Below are positions 1 to 5,341 of a stretch of 10,291 bases of DNA, piece by piece. Each line of letters begins with the position of its first letter. The stretch's first letter is position 1. A program made the position numbers and the translations under genes. Source of the stretch: JBBAAW01 sp964574405 (lineage in GTDB: Bacteria > Patescibacteriota > WWE3 > UBA101185 > UBA10185); the NCBI GenBank assembly GCA_964574405.1, contig CAZNNN010000024.1:1-10291 (forward strand). The letters are read 5' to 3'. The notes beneath the pieces were generated by a model. The model did not search any database and was not told the DNA's origin. It was given only the letters and a program-made list of their open reading frames with translations.

Positions 1-85
1 TTTCATACCCATTATTTTAACAAGGATTAGAGTTTAACGCGAAACTCGTGATAATGAGAAAAAATGTCAGGACGGGGTTAACGCG

Positions 86-304
86 TCAATGTTTGTGGTG
101 GTGGAGGTAGGCTTGAGCATCTTTTATAGATGCGAGTGGCTTTCCCTCCTCCGTTTCATAGGCCAGCCACAGACTTTCGTCAAGTCCCTTCTCCTCACTC
201 TCCAATTCATCAGTTGTCCCCACCACTGCCGATACAACTTTACTCTGACGCATTTTACGGTTACGCTCATCTGCGTAACCGACCACAACAACTCCTCTCT
301 TCAT
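86..304 (-). CDS. Hypothetical protein, 72 aa
   Basis: I do not recognise this family. The reading is real rather than a shadow because its ATG (complement of 302-304) sits five bases after a perfect AGGAGGTG ribosome binding site, and no convincing plus-strand gene overlaps it. The protein starts with a hydrophobic VVVVGY stretch followed by a basic patch (DERNRKMRQ), then an acidic middle rich in Glu and Asp, and ends in a His-rich tail (HHHKH). There is no signal peptide or membrane segment of useful length, so it is probably cytoplasmic. It is divergent from the RadC-family gene across a 104-base gap with a palindrome, so the two could share control. The stop is TGA. Function unknown. Confidence 0.6.
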   Translation of the reverse strand: MKRGVVVVGYADERNRKMRQSKVVSAVVGTTDELESEEKGLDESLWLAYETEEGKPLASIKDAQAYLHHHKH

Positions 305-308
305 CTCG

Positions 309-316
309 CACCTCCT
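309..316 (-). promoter_or_regulatory. Strong Shine-Dalgarno site for the 72-aa gene
   Basis: CACCTCCT on the plus strand reads AGGAGGTG on the minus strand, the full anti-Shine-Dalgarno complement, five bases before the ATG at 304. It fixes the start of the minus-strand gene and is the main evidence that this small gene is translated. Confidence 0.75.
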
Positions 317-360
317 ATTACTGAGTTGTTAACAGTGTAACAGTAAATTTGGATATTGTT

Positions 361-389
361 ATGACAACTAATTCTAGTTAAACTAGAAT
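361..389 (+). promoter_or_regulatory. Predicted sigma-70-type promoter of the radC-like gene
   Basis: ATGACA at 361-366 (five of six to TTGACA) is followed after exactly 17 bases by TAGAAT at 384-389 (five of six to TATAAT). Transcription would begin near 396, about a dozen bases before the GTG at 409. The spacer and the -10 box lie inside a perfect palindrome, so a protein bound there should block the promoter. Seen by eye only. Confidence 0.5.
371..389. repeat. Perfect 19-bp palindrome, probable operator
   Basis: ATTCTAGTT and AACTAGAAT are perfect reverse complements around one central A at 380. The element covers the spacer and the -10 box of the predicted radC promoter, a classic repressor position. 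Part of one half-site recurs as AACTAGAATAT at 453-463 inside the beginning of the radC-like gene. Which regulator binds is unknown; the LexA-like protein encoded at 1537 is one candidate. Confidence 0.5.
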
Positions 390-408
390 ATTCCATCTTG
401 ACTTATCT

Positions 409-1107
409 GTGGCGGGGTATTTAGATGTCATTGTGCCAATACCTACAAAGAGAACTAGAATATGCGATCAGCCAAGGGAAAAGCTAGCCAAGTTGGGATC
501 CGGCAATTTAACAGAAGTGGAGCTCTTGGCTTTGATTCTGCGCACAGGCAAAAAAGGATCGGGGGTTCTAAAAATGGCAGGTAACTTGTTAAGAAAACAC
601 AAGTTGGTTGGTTTAGCGCAAATGTCTTTAACTGATCTACAGGAGATCGCCGGGATAGGAAAATCCAAGGCTTGCGGGTTAGTAGCCGTTTTTGAGCTTG
701 CCAAAAGGTTAAACGATGCTAGCAATAAAAGTCAAAAAGTTTATTTAAGTCCCAGAGATTTTGAAAGTCATTTTGAGGATTATAGAAAATCTCGCAAAGA
801 ATACATTTTAGCCTTTTATCTAAACGCGCGCTCCCAGCTTATCTACAAAGAGCTTATTTCACTAGGTACGGCGGATTTTACCGTTATCCACCCGCGGGAA
901 GTTTTTGAGCCAGCCATAACACATAACGCCATATCGGTAGTTTTAGCCCACAACCACCCCTCCGGCTGTGTTGACCCGTCGTTGGAAGATATTAAAATAA
1001 CTAAAGAATTGGTGGAAGCCGGAAGGATTCTAGGAATTAAACTTGTGGATCACATTCTTTTTACCGCCACAGAAATTCTCTCCTTTAAAGCCAAGAATTT
1101 GATCTAA
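409..1107 (+). CDS. radC: RadC-family (DUF2466) JAMM/MPN-domain protein
   Basis: The protein (232 aa, the usual RadC length) has the typical layout. The conserved PREKL segment at residues 22-26 is followed by ELLALILRTG (38-47), a helix-hairpin-helix with GIGKSKA (82-88), and a C-terminal MPN/JAB domain from about residue 110. The JAMM metal motif is complete: H181-x-H183, then P184-S185-G186, and D194 ten residues further, with E131 as the likely upstream glutamate. RadC proteins were long named for DNA repair, but their biochemical role is unsettled. They are often found near repair and mobile genes, and the lexA-uvrC-like pair nearby fits that. The GTG start at 409 has no Shine-Dalgarno; GTG 433 is an in-frame alternative that keeps every conserved segment. 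The gene ends four bases from the stop of the convergent gene, with no terminator in between. Confidence 0.9.
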   Translation: MAGYLDVIVPIPTKRTRICDQPREKLAKLGSGNLTEVELLALILRTGKKGSGVLKMAGNLLRKHKLVGLAQMSLTDLQEIAGIGKSKACGLVAVFELAKRLNDASNKSQKVYLSPRDFESHFEDYRKSRKEYILAFYLNARSQLIYKELISLGTADFTVIHPREVFEPAITHNAISVVLAHNHPSGCVDPSLEDIKITKELVEAGRILGIKLVDHILFTATEILSFKAKNLI

Positions 1108-1111
1108 GTTG

Positions 1112-1417
1112 TTACGGATTTGTTCGGTTGTTTTTCTTGTAAACATAGATAAATTTATCGTCGCTGGGTGTTTCAGTGTTTCTATCTCCGTCGCACTTTA
1201 AAGTTTGGGTAAAATAGCGCAAAACATTTTCAGCGTCGGTAGAAGTAAGGCATTCTCTGTAAATCCATAAGTCTTTTGCTTCGTCTACACAATGTTTGGT
1301 AATAATGGTTTCTAAAGGATCGTAAGATCTGCCTACAAACCACTCTTTATTATCCGTTCCGTTGCTTCGTAAATAATACGAGATTTCTTTAATGACACTT
1401 TGAACACTGGCTGGCAT
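1112..1417 (-). CDS. Small uncharacterised protein, possibly GIY-YIG-like
   Basis: The start at 1417 (MPASV) is chosen over the ATG at 1435 because a full AGGAGGTG ribosome binding site lies between them, five bases before 1417. This gives 101 residues. Visible features are WFVGRSYDP (about 32-40), a following H (47), then LWIYREC, a Thr/Ser-Asp-Ala segment leading into an amphipathic helix, and a C-terminal IYVYKK. From memory this resembles a widespread family of small hypothetical proteins with a WYVGI-type segment, an RTxxS segment and a VYAYKK ending; I cannot run a search to confirm. The (W/Y)-x-V/I-G plus downstream His pattern is reminiscent of the GIY-YIG fold, but catalytic residues are not established. 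It is divergent from the LexA-like gene, sharing promoter DNA, which suggests co-control. Confidence 0.65.
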   Translation of the reverse strand: MPASVQSVIKEISYYLRSNGTDNKEWFVGRSYDPLETIITKHCVDEAKDLWIYRECLTSTDAENVLRYFTQTLKCDGDRNTETPSDDKFIYVYKKNNRTNP

Positions 1418-1422
1418 GGTTT

Positions 1423-1430
1423 CACCTCCT
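1423..1430 (-). promoter_or_regulatory. Shine-Dalgarno site that sets the start at 1417
   Basis: CACCTCCT on the plus strand is AGGAGGTG on the minus strand, five bases before the ATG at 1417. It lies downstream of the alternative ATG at 1435, so that earlier start is unlikely. Confidence 0.75.
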
Positions 1431-1433
1431 TTC

Positions 1434-1460
1434 ACAAATTTGCATAATGCACCAATTTGT
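1434..1460. repeat. Interrupted palindrome, probable operator
   Basis: The outer arms ACAAATT (1434-1440) and AATTTGT (1454-1460) are reverse complements. Between them TGCAT-A-ATGCA (1441-1451) is itself a perfect odd palindrome, so the whole site is nearly symmetric except for two extra bases (CC). It overlaps the -10 and start region of the leftward promoter of the 101-aa gene and lies just upstream of the LexA-like gene, a natural autoregulatory operator location. Confidence 0.45.
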
Positions 1461-1484
1461 ACTAAATTTTAAAACTCTTGTCAA
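1456..1484 (-). promoter_or_regulatory. Predicted leftward promoter of the 101-aa gene
   Basis: On the minus strand TTGACA (1484-1479) is a perfect -35 and TACAAA (1461-1456) a four-of-six -10, separated by 17 bases. A second TTGACT lies eight bases further upstream. The -10 overlaps the inverted repeat at 1434-1460. Confidence 0.45.
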
Positions 1485-1505
1485 TAAGTCAACAAAAGAT
1501 AAAAT
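1478..1505 (+). promoter_or_regulatory. Predicted rightward promoter of the lexA-like/uvrC operon
   Basis: TTGTCA (1478-1483) and TAAAAT (1500-1505) are each five of six to consensus with a 16-base spacer. The -35 hexamer overlaps the leftward -35 hexamer by five bases, so polymerase could occupy only one of the two promoters at a time. A second TAAAAT at 1521-1526 lies ten bases before the ATG and could give a nearly leaderless transcript. Confidence 0.45.
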
Positions 1506-1536
1506 TGTAAAATTTGGGGTTAAAATAGTGTAAGTT

Positions 1537-2202
1537 ATGCATAAAACACAGGTACGACTAGTAAAATTAATAGAAAGCACAGATATTTCTAAATTTACCT
1601 TAAGGGAAATTGCTAAAATGCTGGGCGTAAATCATCCCCAAACCATTAAGTATCACTTAAAAAGGTTGGAAAAGTTAGGGGTATTGGTTTCTAATCGGTT
1701 GGGAAAGCTTACTACCGTGCAAAAATCTGTGTTGGGTAAAGATTTTGTGAGCATTCCCGTTATTAACGATATTGATTACGATATCGCAAGTTTTTTTACC
1801 GTGGAGAATATTACAGGCTATTTGCGGGTGGCCAAAGGTGTTTTGGAAAAGCGCGTTTTAGATAGTATTAACAGTGTTTTTGTGGTTAAAGCCACAGGGA
1901 ATTTTATGAATCGCACAGATATTTTGGGCAAAAATATTGAAGAAGGGGACTATGTTTTAATTGACTTTAAGGAGCAAAATCCAAAAGATGGTGACAGGGT
2001 TTTAAGTTCCACCGAGGGATTTTCTGCTATCAGGCGTTATCTTAAGGACGAAACAGGGCAAAAAGTTCTTATTACGGAATCCACCCAGGATTTTCCGCCC
2101 ATTTATTTGGATGAAAGCGTGGCGCACGTTATTTTAGGAACAGTGTTACAGGTAATTAAAAAACCCAAACTTAACCATGGTGCCACTAGAAAAGATCACT
2201 AA
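1537..2202 (+). CDS. LexA/S24-fold transcriptional regulator lacking the protease dyad
   Basis: The 221-residue protein has the two-part LexA layout. A winged helix-turn-helix occupies about residues 1-58, with LREIAKMLGV, then HPQTIKYHLKRLEKLGVL as recognition helix and wing. A C-terminal S24-like domain spans about 105-208, with the characteristic EEGDYVLIDF (135-144) and the DGDRV turn (151-155). LexA binds operators and, during DNA damage, cleaves itself using a Ser-Lys dyad. Here the GDSM-type nucleophile segment reads GNFM (121-124), putting Phe at the serine position, and the lysine position reads R166. The Ala-Gly cleavage bond is not evident; the nearest alignment gives A84-S85. It therefore probably binds DNA but cannot self-cleave in the usual way. 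It overlaps uvrC by 26 bases, indicating translational coupling. No Shine-Dalgarno precedes the ATG. Confidence 0.8.
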   Translation: MHKTQVRLVKLIESTDISKFTLREIAKMLGVNHPQTIKYHLKRLEKLGVLVSNRLGKLTTVQKSVLGKDFVSIPVINDIDYDIASFFTVENITGYLRVAKGVLEKRVLDSINSVFVVKATGNFMNRTDILGKNIEEGDYVLIDFKEQNPKDGDRVLSSTEGFSAIRRYLKDETGQKVLITESTQDFPPIYLDESVAHVILGTVLQVIKKPKLNHGATRKDH

Positions 2203-3541
2203 ATTACCGCGCAGCCCGGGCATTTATAAGTTTTTGGACTCTAGTGGGCGGATCATTTATGTAGGCAAGGCAAAATCGCTGGCAAATAGGGTGGGGCAGT
2301 ATTTTCAAAAAAACCTTAAAGACGGCAAAACGCGCCAGTTGGTGGAAAATGTGGCGGATATACAGGTTATTGAGGTTTTTTCTGAACTGGAAGCCTTAAT
2401 TTTGGAGGCTGAACTTATTAAAAAGTACCAGCCTAAATATAATATTAATCTTAAGGACAACAAATCGTATCTCTACATAATCATAAGAAAAGAGGGTGAC
2501 TTCAAAAAGGTTCTTACTGCGCGCAAAAGCGATATTGTGAGAGGCGATGTTTGTTTTGGTCCCTATCCGGATAGTTTTGTGGCAAAGTATATTGTTAGAT
2601 CCATGAGGCGGATTTTTCCTTTTAGGGATTGTTCCACAAATAAGTTTGCAAAATATTATAAGCTGGGTTCGCCCTGTTTGTACGGACACATTGGGCTGTG
2701 CACTTCTCCCTGTTTAGGGAAAATCGGTCGGGAGGAATACGAGCAGGTTATAAAAAGAGTAGCGCAATTTTTACAAGGAAAGCAAAAAAATATTGTGCGG
2801 GATTTGCAAAAAACGATGACTGATGCGTCAAAAAAGCAAAACTACGAGGAGGCGGAAAAAATCAAAATAATTTTGCAAAGGTATGAGTATATTCAGCAAA
2901 GTTTTAGAGCTCCGCGTGAGTTTATGGAAAATCCTTATTTGGTGGACGACATTTATGAGATGGCGTTAAAGGAATTGGCTGATGCTTTACCCATTCTCGA
3001 TACTTTACCCACCCGCATTGAGTGCTTTGATGTAGCCAATGTTTCAGGTAAAGATGCGGCGGTTTCTATGGTGGTGGCTTTGGGCGGTAGGTTGGAAAAA
3101 AGAGAATATAAAAAATTTAAAATTAAGTTGAGCGATAAACCAAATGATGTTTTTATGCTTAAAGAGGCTTTAACTAGGAGGTTTTTGCATGAATCGCGGA
3201 AGGATTTGGTTTCTTGGGGTTTGCCGGATTTAGTAGTGGTTGACGGGGGAAAAGGTCAAGTAGGTGTGGCGGTTGATGTTTTAAATTCGCTTGGTTTGGA
3301 TATTCCGGTGATTGGGCTAGCGAAGAAGGAGGAAACCGTGGTTTTTAAAGGTACGCAGAAGTATCAACCGATCGTTATTGATAGTCATCGCGAGTGTAGC
3401 GAAGCGATCCCGTCGTACAAGGAACTGCTACTTCCAAAGTCGTCCGAGGTCTTAAAACTTCTCCAGCGCTTGCGCGACGAATCCCATCGCTTTGCCCGCG
3501 TTTACCACCATCATTTGCGGACTCAAGGAACATTTCGTTAA
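2177..3541 (+). CDS. uvrC: Excinuclease ABC subunit C, compact form
   Basis: UvrC makes both incisions around bulky DNA lesions with UvrA and UvrB. The N-terminal GIY-YIG nuclease shows G15-I16-Y17, Y28-V29-G30 and R38. A four-cysteine group follows, including CLYGHIGLC and TSPC, the positions reported to hold an iron-sulphur cluster in E. coli UvrC. The UVR (UvrB-binding) helical pair is near 200-235. The RNase H-like nuclease keeps its D-D-H residues: D285 in ECFD, D356 in VVDGGKGQ and H437 in DESHRF. At 454 aa it is far shorter than the usual 590-620. The segment between UVR and the RNase H domain is short, and the protein stops right after the YHHHLR segment, with no helix-hairpin-helix domain and no sign of one downstream. 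Residues 403-414 look like an inserted palindromic element. The start overlaps the LexA-like gene. Confidence 0.93.
   Translation: MVPLEKITKLPRSPGIYKFLDSSGRIIYVGKAKSLANRVGQYFQKNLKDGKTRQLVENVADIQVIEVFSELEALILEAELIKKYQPKYNINLKDNKSYLYIIIRKEGDFKKVLTARKSDIVRGDVCFGPYPDSFVAKYIVRSMRRIFPFRDCSTNKFAKYYKLGSPCLYGHIGLCTSPCLGKIGREEYEQVIKRVAQFLQGKQKNIVRDLQKTMTDASKKQNYEEAEKIKIILQRYEYIQQSFRAPREFMENPYLVDDIYEMALKELADALPILDTLPTRIECFDVANVSGKDAAVSMVVALGGRLEKREYKKFKIKLSDKPNDVFMLKEALTRRFLHESRKDLVSWGLPDLVVVDGGKGQVGVAVDVLNSLGLDIPVIGLAKKEETVVFKGTQKYQPIVIDSHRECSEAIPSYKELLLPKSSEVLKLLQRLRDESHRFARVYHHHLRTQGTFR
3384..3415. repeat. Short palindromic-element-like insert inside uvrC
   Basis: About 32 bases have the look of the GTCATTGCGAG...GAAGCAATC repeats scattered through many bacterial genomes. 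The arms ATCGC (3387-3391) and GCGAT (3404-3408) are inverted repeats. In the uvrC frame it adds about 12 residues (SHRECSEAIPSY) in a surface loop between the strand ending VID and the ELLLPKSS helix, where ordinary UvrC proteins have none. The length is a multiple of three, so the frame is kept. No second copy was seen in this window. Confidence 0.5.
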
Positions 3542-3550
3542 AATTTATGA

Positions 3551-3556
3551 TAAAAT
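3551..3556 (+). promoter_or_regulatory. -10 box for a possibly leaderless DUF433 transcript
   Basis: TAAAAT lies six bases before the ATG at 3563, overlapped by TATGAT at 3546-3551. Transcription starting at the usual distance would begin at the ATG itself. No good -35 hexamer and no Shine-Dalgarno are visible. Confidence 0.35.
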
Positions 3557-3562
3557 GTCGAT

Positions 3563-3784
3563 ATGGAAATCAAGGATTATTTACAATACATTGAGGCCGA
3601 TCCAGAAATCTGTCACGGAAAGCCTGTCTTCAAGGGTACAAGAGTAATGGTGTGGCAAGTTTTAGAGCTATTAGGTGCTGGGTATAAGACACCTCAAATT
3701 TTAAGTCTGTACGATTCCTTACCCACTAATGCTGTTGATTCGGCTATGGGTTTTGCAGTTGATATAGTTAAAGAAATATCGTAG
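3563..3784 (+). CDS. DUF433 domain protein, antitoxin-like
   Basis: This 73-residue protein matches the DUF433 family across its whole length. ICHGKPVFKGTRVMVWQVL (17-35) is the family hallmark, followed by the Gly-Tyr-Lys-Thr-Pro turn, the ILSLYDSLP segment and a terminal helix. DUF433 proteins carry a small helix-turn-helix and often act as the antitoxin beside a PIN-like DUF5615 toxin. No DUF5615 gene follows here: the next gene is a methyltransferase and the previous one is uvrC, so the gene is an orphan or serves another role. The ATG has no Shine-Dalgarno and sits six bases after a TAAAAT box, 21 bases past the uvrC stop. Confidence 0.82.
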   Translation: MEIKDYLQYIEADPEICHGKPVFKGTRVMVWQVLELLGAGYKTPQILSLYDSLPTNAVDSAMGFAVDIVKEIS

Positions 3785-3836
3785 TTTCTGCCGTGGATTA
3801 TCCCTTATATTAATTTCTGCCTAGAATTATAGGCTT

Positions 3837-4871
3837 ATGTCTCTTGGAATATATAACAAGTATTATAGTAAACAATATATAAAGCAATCGTTGTTATCTG
3901 GGTATACCCAGTATAAACACAAAATCATTTCCGGGTTGATAGAAAAAATTAATCCTAGTAAAGTGTTAGATGTAGGGTGCAATATAAATGCATCTGTTAT
4001 AAAAGGGAGTCTACGAACAGAAGTTGAAAAAAGAGGAATAGGATATTTTGGGATAGATGTTGATCAATCATATTTTGAGAAAAAATCTTTAATTAAATTG
4101 GGGGTGGGTAGAAACAATCTTTATAAAAATATTGCGGGATGTATTGGAGATATTCATGCGTTACCCATCAAAACTTCATCGGAGGAGGTAGTAGTTGTTG
4201 CTGATGTTTTGGAGCATGTAGAGGACCTTGATTCGGCTTTAAAAGAATTACATAGGATACTTATACCAGGAGGTATTCTGATTGTTATACTTCCATATTT
4301 TTACAAATTAGATTGTTTTAAATTAGAATATATTGACGAAATTAGAAAGTCATCCCATATTAACAAGTTGGGTATGTGTGAATGGCTGAACCTGTTTAGA
4401 AGAAATGATTTTGAGTACATCTCAAAAATGTCAAGGTCAATTGGTTTTTTGTCAGGACTGTGTTACTTGTTATGGTTTAATAAAAAATGGATACCAGAAA
4501 AAAATGCGTGTGGATGCGAGAATATAGCTACCCGAATGAAAGAACCTCACACAGATTTAAAGGAACTACTATCAGGGTTGGACGAACTAGCTGATCCTTT
4601 AATTTCGTCTAAGACATGTATGCTATATTTAACTATGTTGTACGAGGGAAGGTTTCTTGAAATGTCTGATGGTGTAAAAAGTTTGTTGACATCAATTTCT
4701 ACACCAATATGTGGTGGGAGACTGATTTCGAGTTTTCTTAATAGCCTTTCTTCGCTACAAACGCCATTTGATGAGAAGATGCATATACTAACAGAATGTA
4801 AAAAACTTATGGACGAAGGATTTGGAGTTGGTAACGCCTATCTGTTTGTCTTGAAGAAGAATACAAAATAA
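3837..4871 (+). CDS. Class I SAM-dependent methyltransferase with an extra C-terminal domain
   Basis: Residues 40-155 form a methyltransferase type 11-like Rossmann domain. Motif I is VLDVGCN (43-49), the acidic strand-2 end is GIDVD (72-76), GDIHALP is at 104-110, and VADVLEHV (121-128) resembles the post-motif found in ubiquinone- and sugar-biosynthesis methyltransferases. L142-I-P-G-G-I-L follows. The substrate cannot be read from sequence. Residues from about 215 to 344 form a separate region I do not recognise, with CGC near 225-227, a helical middle and a final NAYLFVLKK strand that could complete the fold. Compared with the repair and envelope genes, this gene uses isoleucine ATA and arginine AGA/AGG heavily and looks more AT-rich, hinting at transfer. 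A TAGAAT box lies nine bases before the ATG, and no Shine-Dalgarno is present. The Nudix gene starts three bases after its stop. Confidence 0.8.
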   Translation: MSLGIYNKYYSKQYIKQSLLSGYTQYKHKIISGLIEKINPSKVLDVGCNINASVIKGSLRTEVEKRGIGYFGIDVDQSYFEKKSLIKLGVGRNNLYKNIAGCIGDIHALPIKTSSEEVVVVADVLEHVEDLDSALKELHRILIPGGILIVILPYFYKLDCFKLEYIDEIRKSSHINKLGMCEWLNLFRRNDFEYISKMSRSIGFLSGLCYLLWFNKKWIPEKNACGCENIATRMKEPHTDLKELLSGLDELADPLISSKTCMLYLTMLYEGRFLEMSDGVKSLLTSISTPICGGRLISSFLNSLSSLQTPFDEKMHILTECKKLMDEGFGVGNAYLFVLKKNTK

Positions 4872-4874
4872 AAT

Positions 4875-5189
4875 ATGTGTAATATTCAACCTATTTTACT
4901 TGTTACACGGGCGGTTGTCTTTGACGATGCTGGGAGGAGAGTTTTAGTTGTGCAAAGGATCGTTGACGATACTGTTGATTCCGGTTGTTGGGAATTACCC
5001 GGAGGCAAGGTGGCTAAGGGTGAGAAATTGCAGAGTAGTTTGGTGCGTGAAATTAGAGAGGAAACAGGATATTTAATCGATCCCGAGAAACAGCCCACTT
5101 TAGTGCTAGATCGCTATGTGGAGATACCAAAGTATAAAGGTTATATGATGGTGGAGCTATATTTATTGCTAAAATCAGATTACGCCTAG
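4875..5189 (+). CDS. Nudix hydrolase, truncated by frameshift (N-terminal part)
   Basis: The reading holds an intact Nudix box: GGKVAKGE (43-50) followed by seven residues and then REIREETGYL (58-67), matching Gx5Ex7REUxEExGU. Nudix enzymes hydrolyse nucleoside diphosphates linked to another group, using metal held by the box glutamates. Residues 1-42 give the expected first strands (PILLVTRAVVF, RRVLVVQR, CWELPGG). The protein stops at 104 residues, while small Nudix enzymes usually have 130-150. The missing end is present downstream in the -1 frame (see the following fragment). With one base restored between about 5160 and 5186, the gene would encode 139 residues ending at 5293. It lies three bases behind the methyltransferase, so the two may be one transcription unit. 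Whether the truncated form folds is doubtful. Confidence 0.8.
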   Translation: MCNIQPILLVTRAVVFDDAGRRVLVVQRIVDDTVDSGCWELPGGKVAKGEKLQSSLVREIREETGYLIDPEKQPTLVLDRYVEIPKYKGYMMVELYLLLKSDYA

Positions 5190-5293
5190 CTAGCATAGCA
5201 GAGCATGTCAGTGAGTGGGTAGAGAGGGGTAGTTTTTCACAACGACGGCTATCGATAACTACCAAGACGGTTGCAGGGGAGTTAGCACTGTAA
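5159..5293 (+). pseudogene. Frameshifted C-terminal remainder of the Nudix hydrolase
   Basis: In the -1 frame relative to the Nudix gene, the DNA reads IFIAKIRLRLAS, then IAEHVSEWVERGS, then a helix with LSITTKTVAGELAL and a TAA at 5291-5293. The EH-x-x-x-WV pattern is what follows strand YFIAK in many Nudix proteins, so this is the missing C-terminus. Joining at the TTT run (5162-5164, one T lost) gives ELYFIAKIRLR, the most family-like fit; the AAAA run at 5171-5174 is the other simple site. It could be a real mutation, a sequencing or assembly error, or slippage. Confidence 0.7.
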
Positions 5294-5341
5294 TCCTGCG
5301 TCCCTTTTGTCGTCAACCAAGATTTGTAGTAAGCTAATGCT

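Noticed and set aside
1..85. A leftward gene starting near 6-12 behind TAAAAT, or a terminator (GACG...CGTC then T6 on the minus strand) for the 72-aa gene
   Set aside because: Only a few codons would be inside the window, and the hairpin stem is just four pairs; neither can be supported.
34..85. Direct repeat TTAACGCG at 34-41 and 78-85
   Set aside because: Eight bases, two copies and no further symmetry; could be chance.
89..340. Plus-strand open readings opposite the 72-aa gene
   Set aside because: They lie antisense to a reading with a full Shine-Dalgarno, have no ribosome site of their own, and their proteins look like low-complexity translations of the antisense strand.
5168..5176. 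Programmed -1 frameshifting in the Nudix gene
   Set aside because: The site is a plain AAAA without a proper slippery heptamer or an evident downstream hairpin, and Nudix genes are not known for this; mutation or sequencing error is simpler.
3563..5189. A DUF433-methyltransferase-Nudix defence or toxin-antitoxin system
   Set aside because: No toxin domain is recognisable, spacing between DUF433 and the methyltransferase is 52 bases with its own -10 box, and the Nudix gene is broken; the grouping is more likely chance accumulation.
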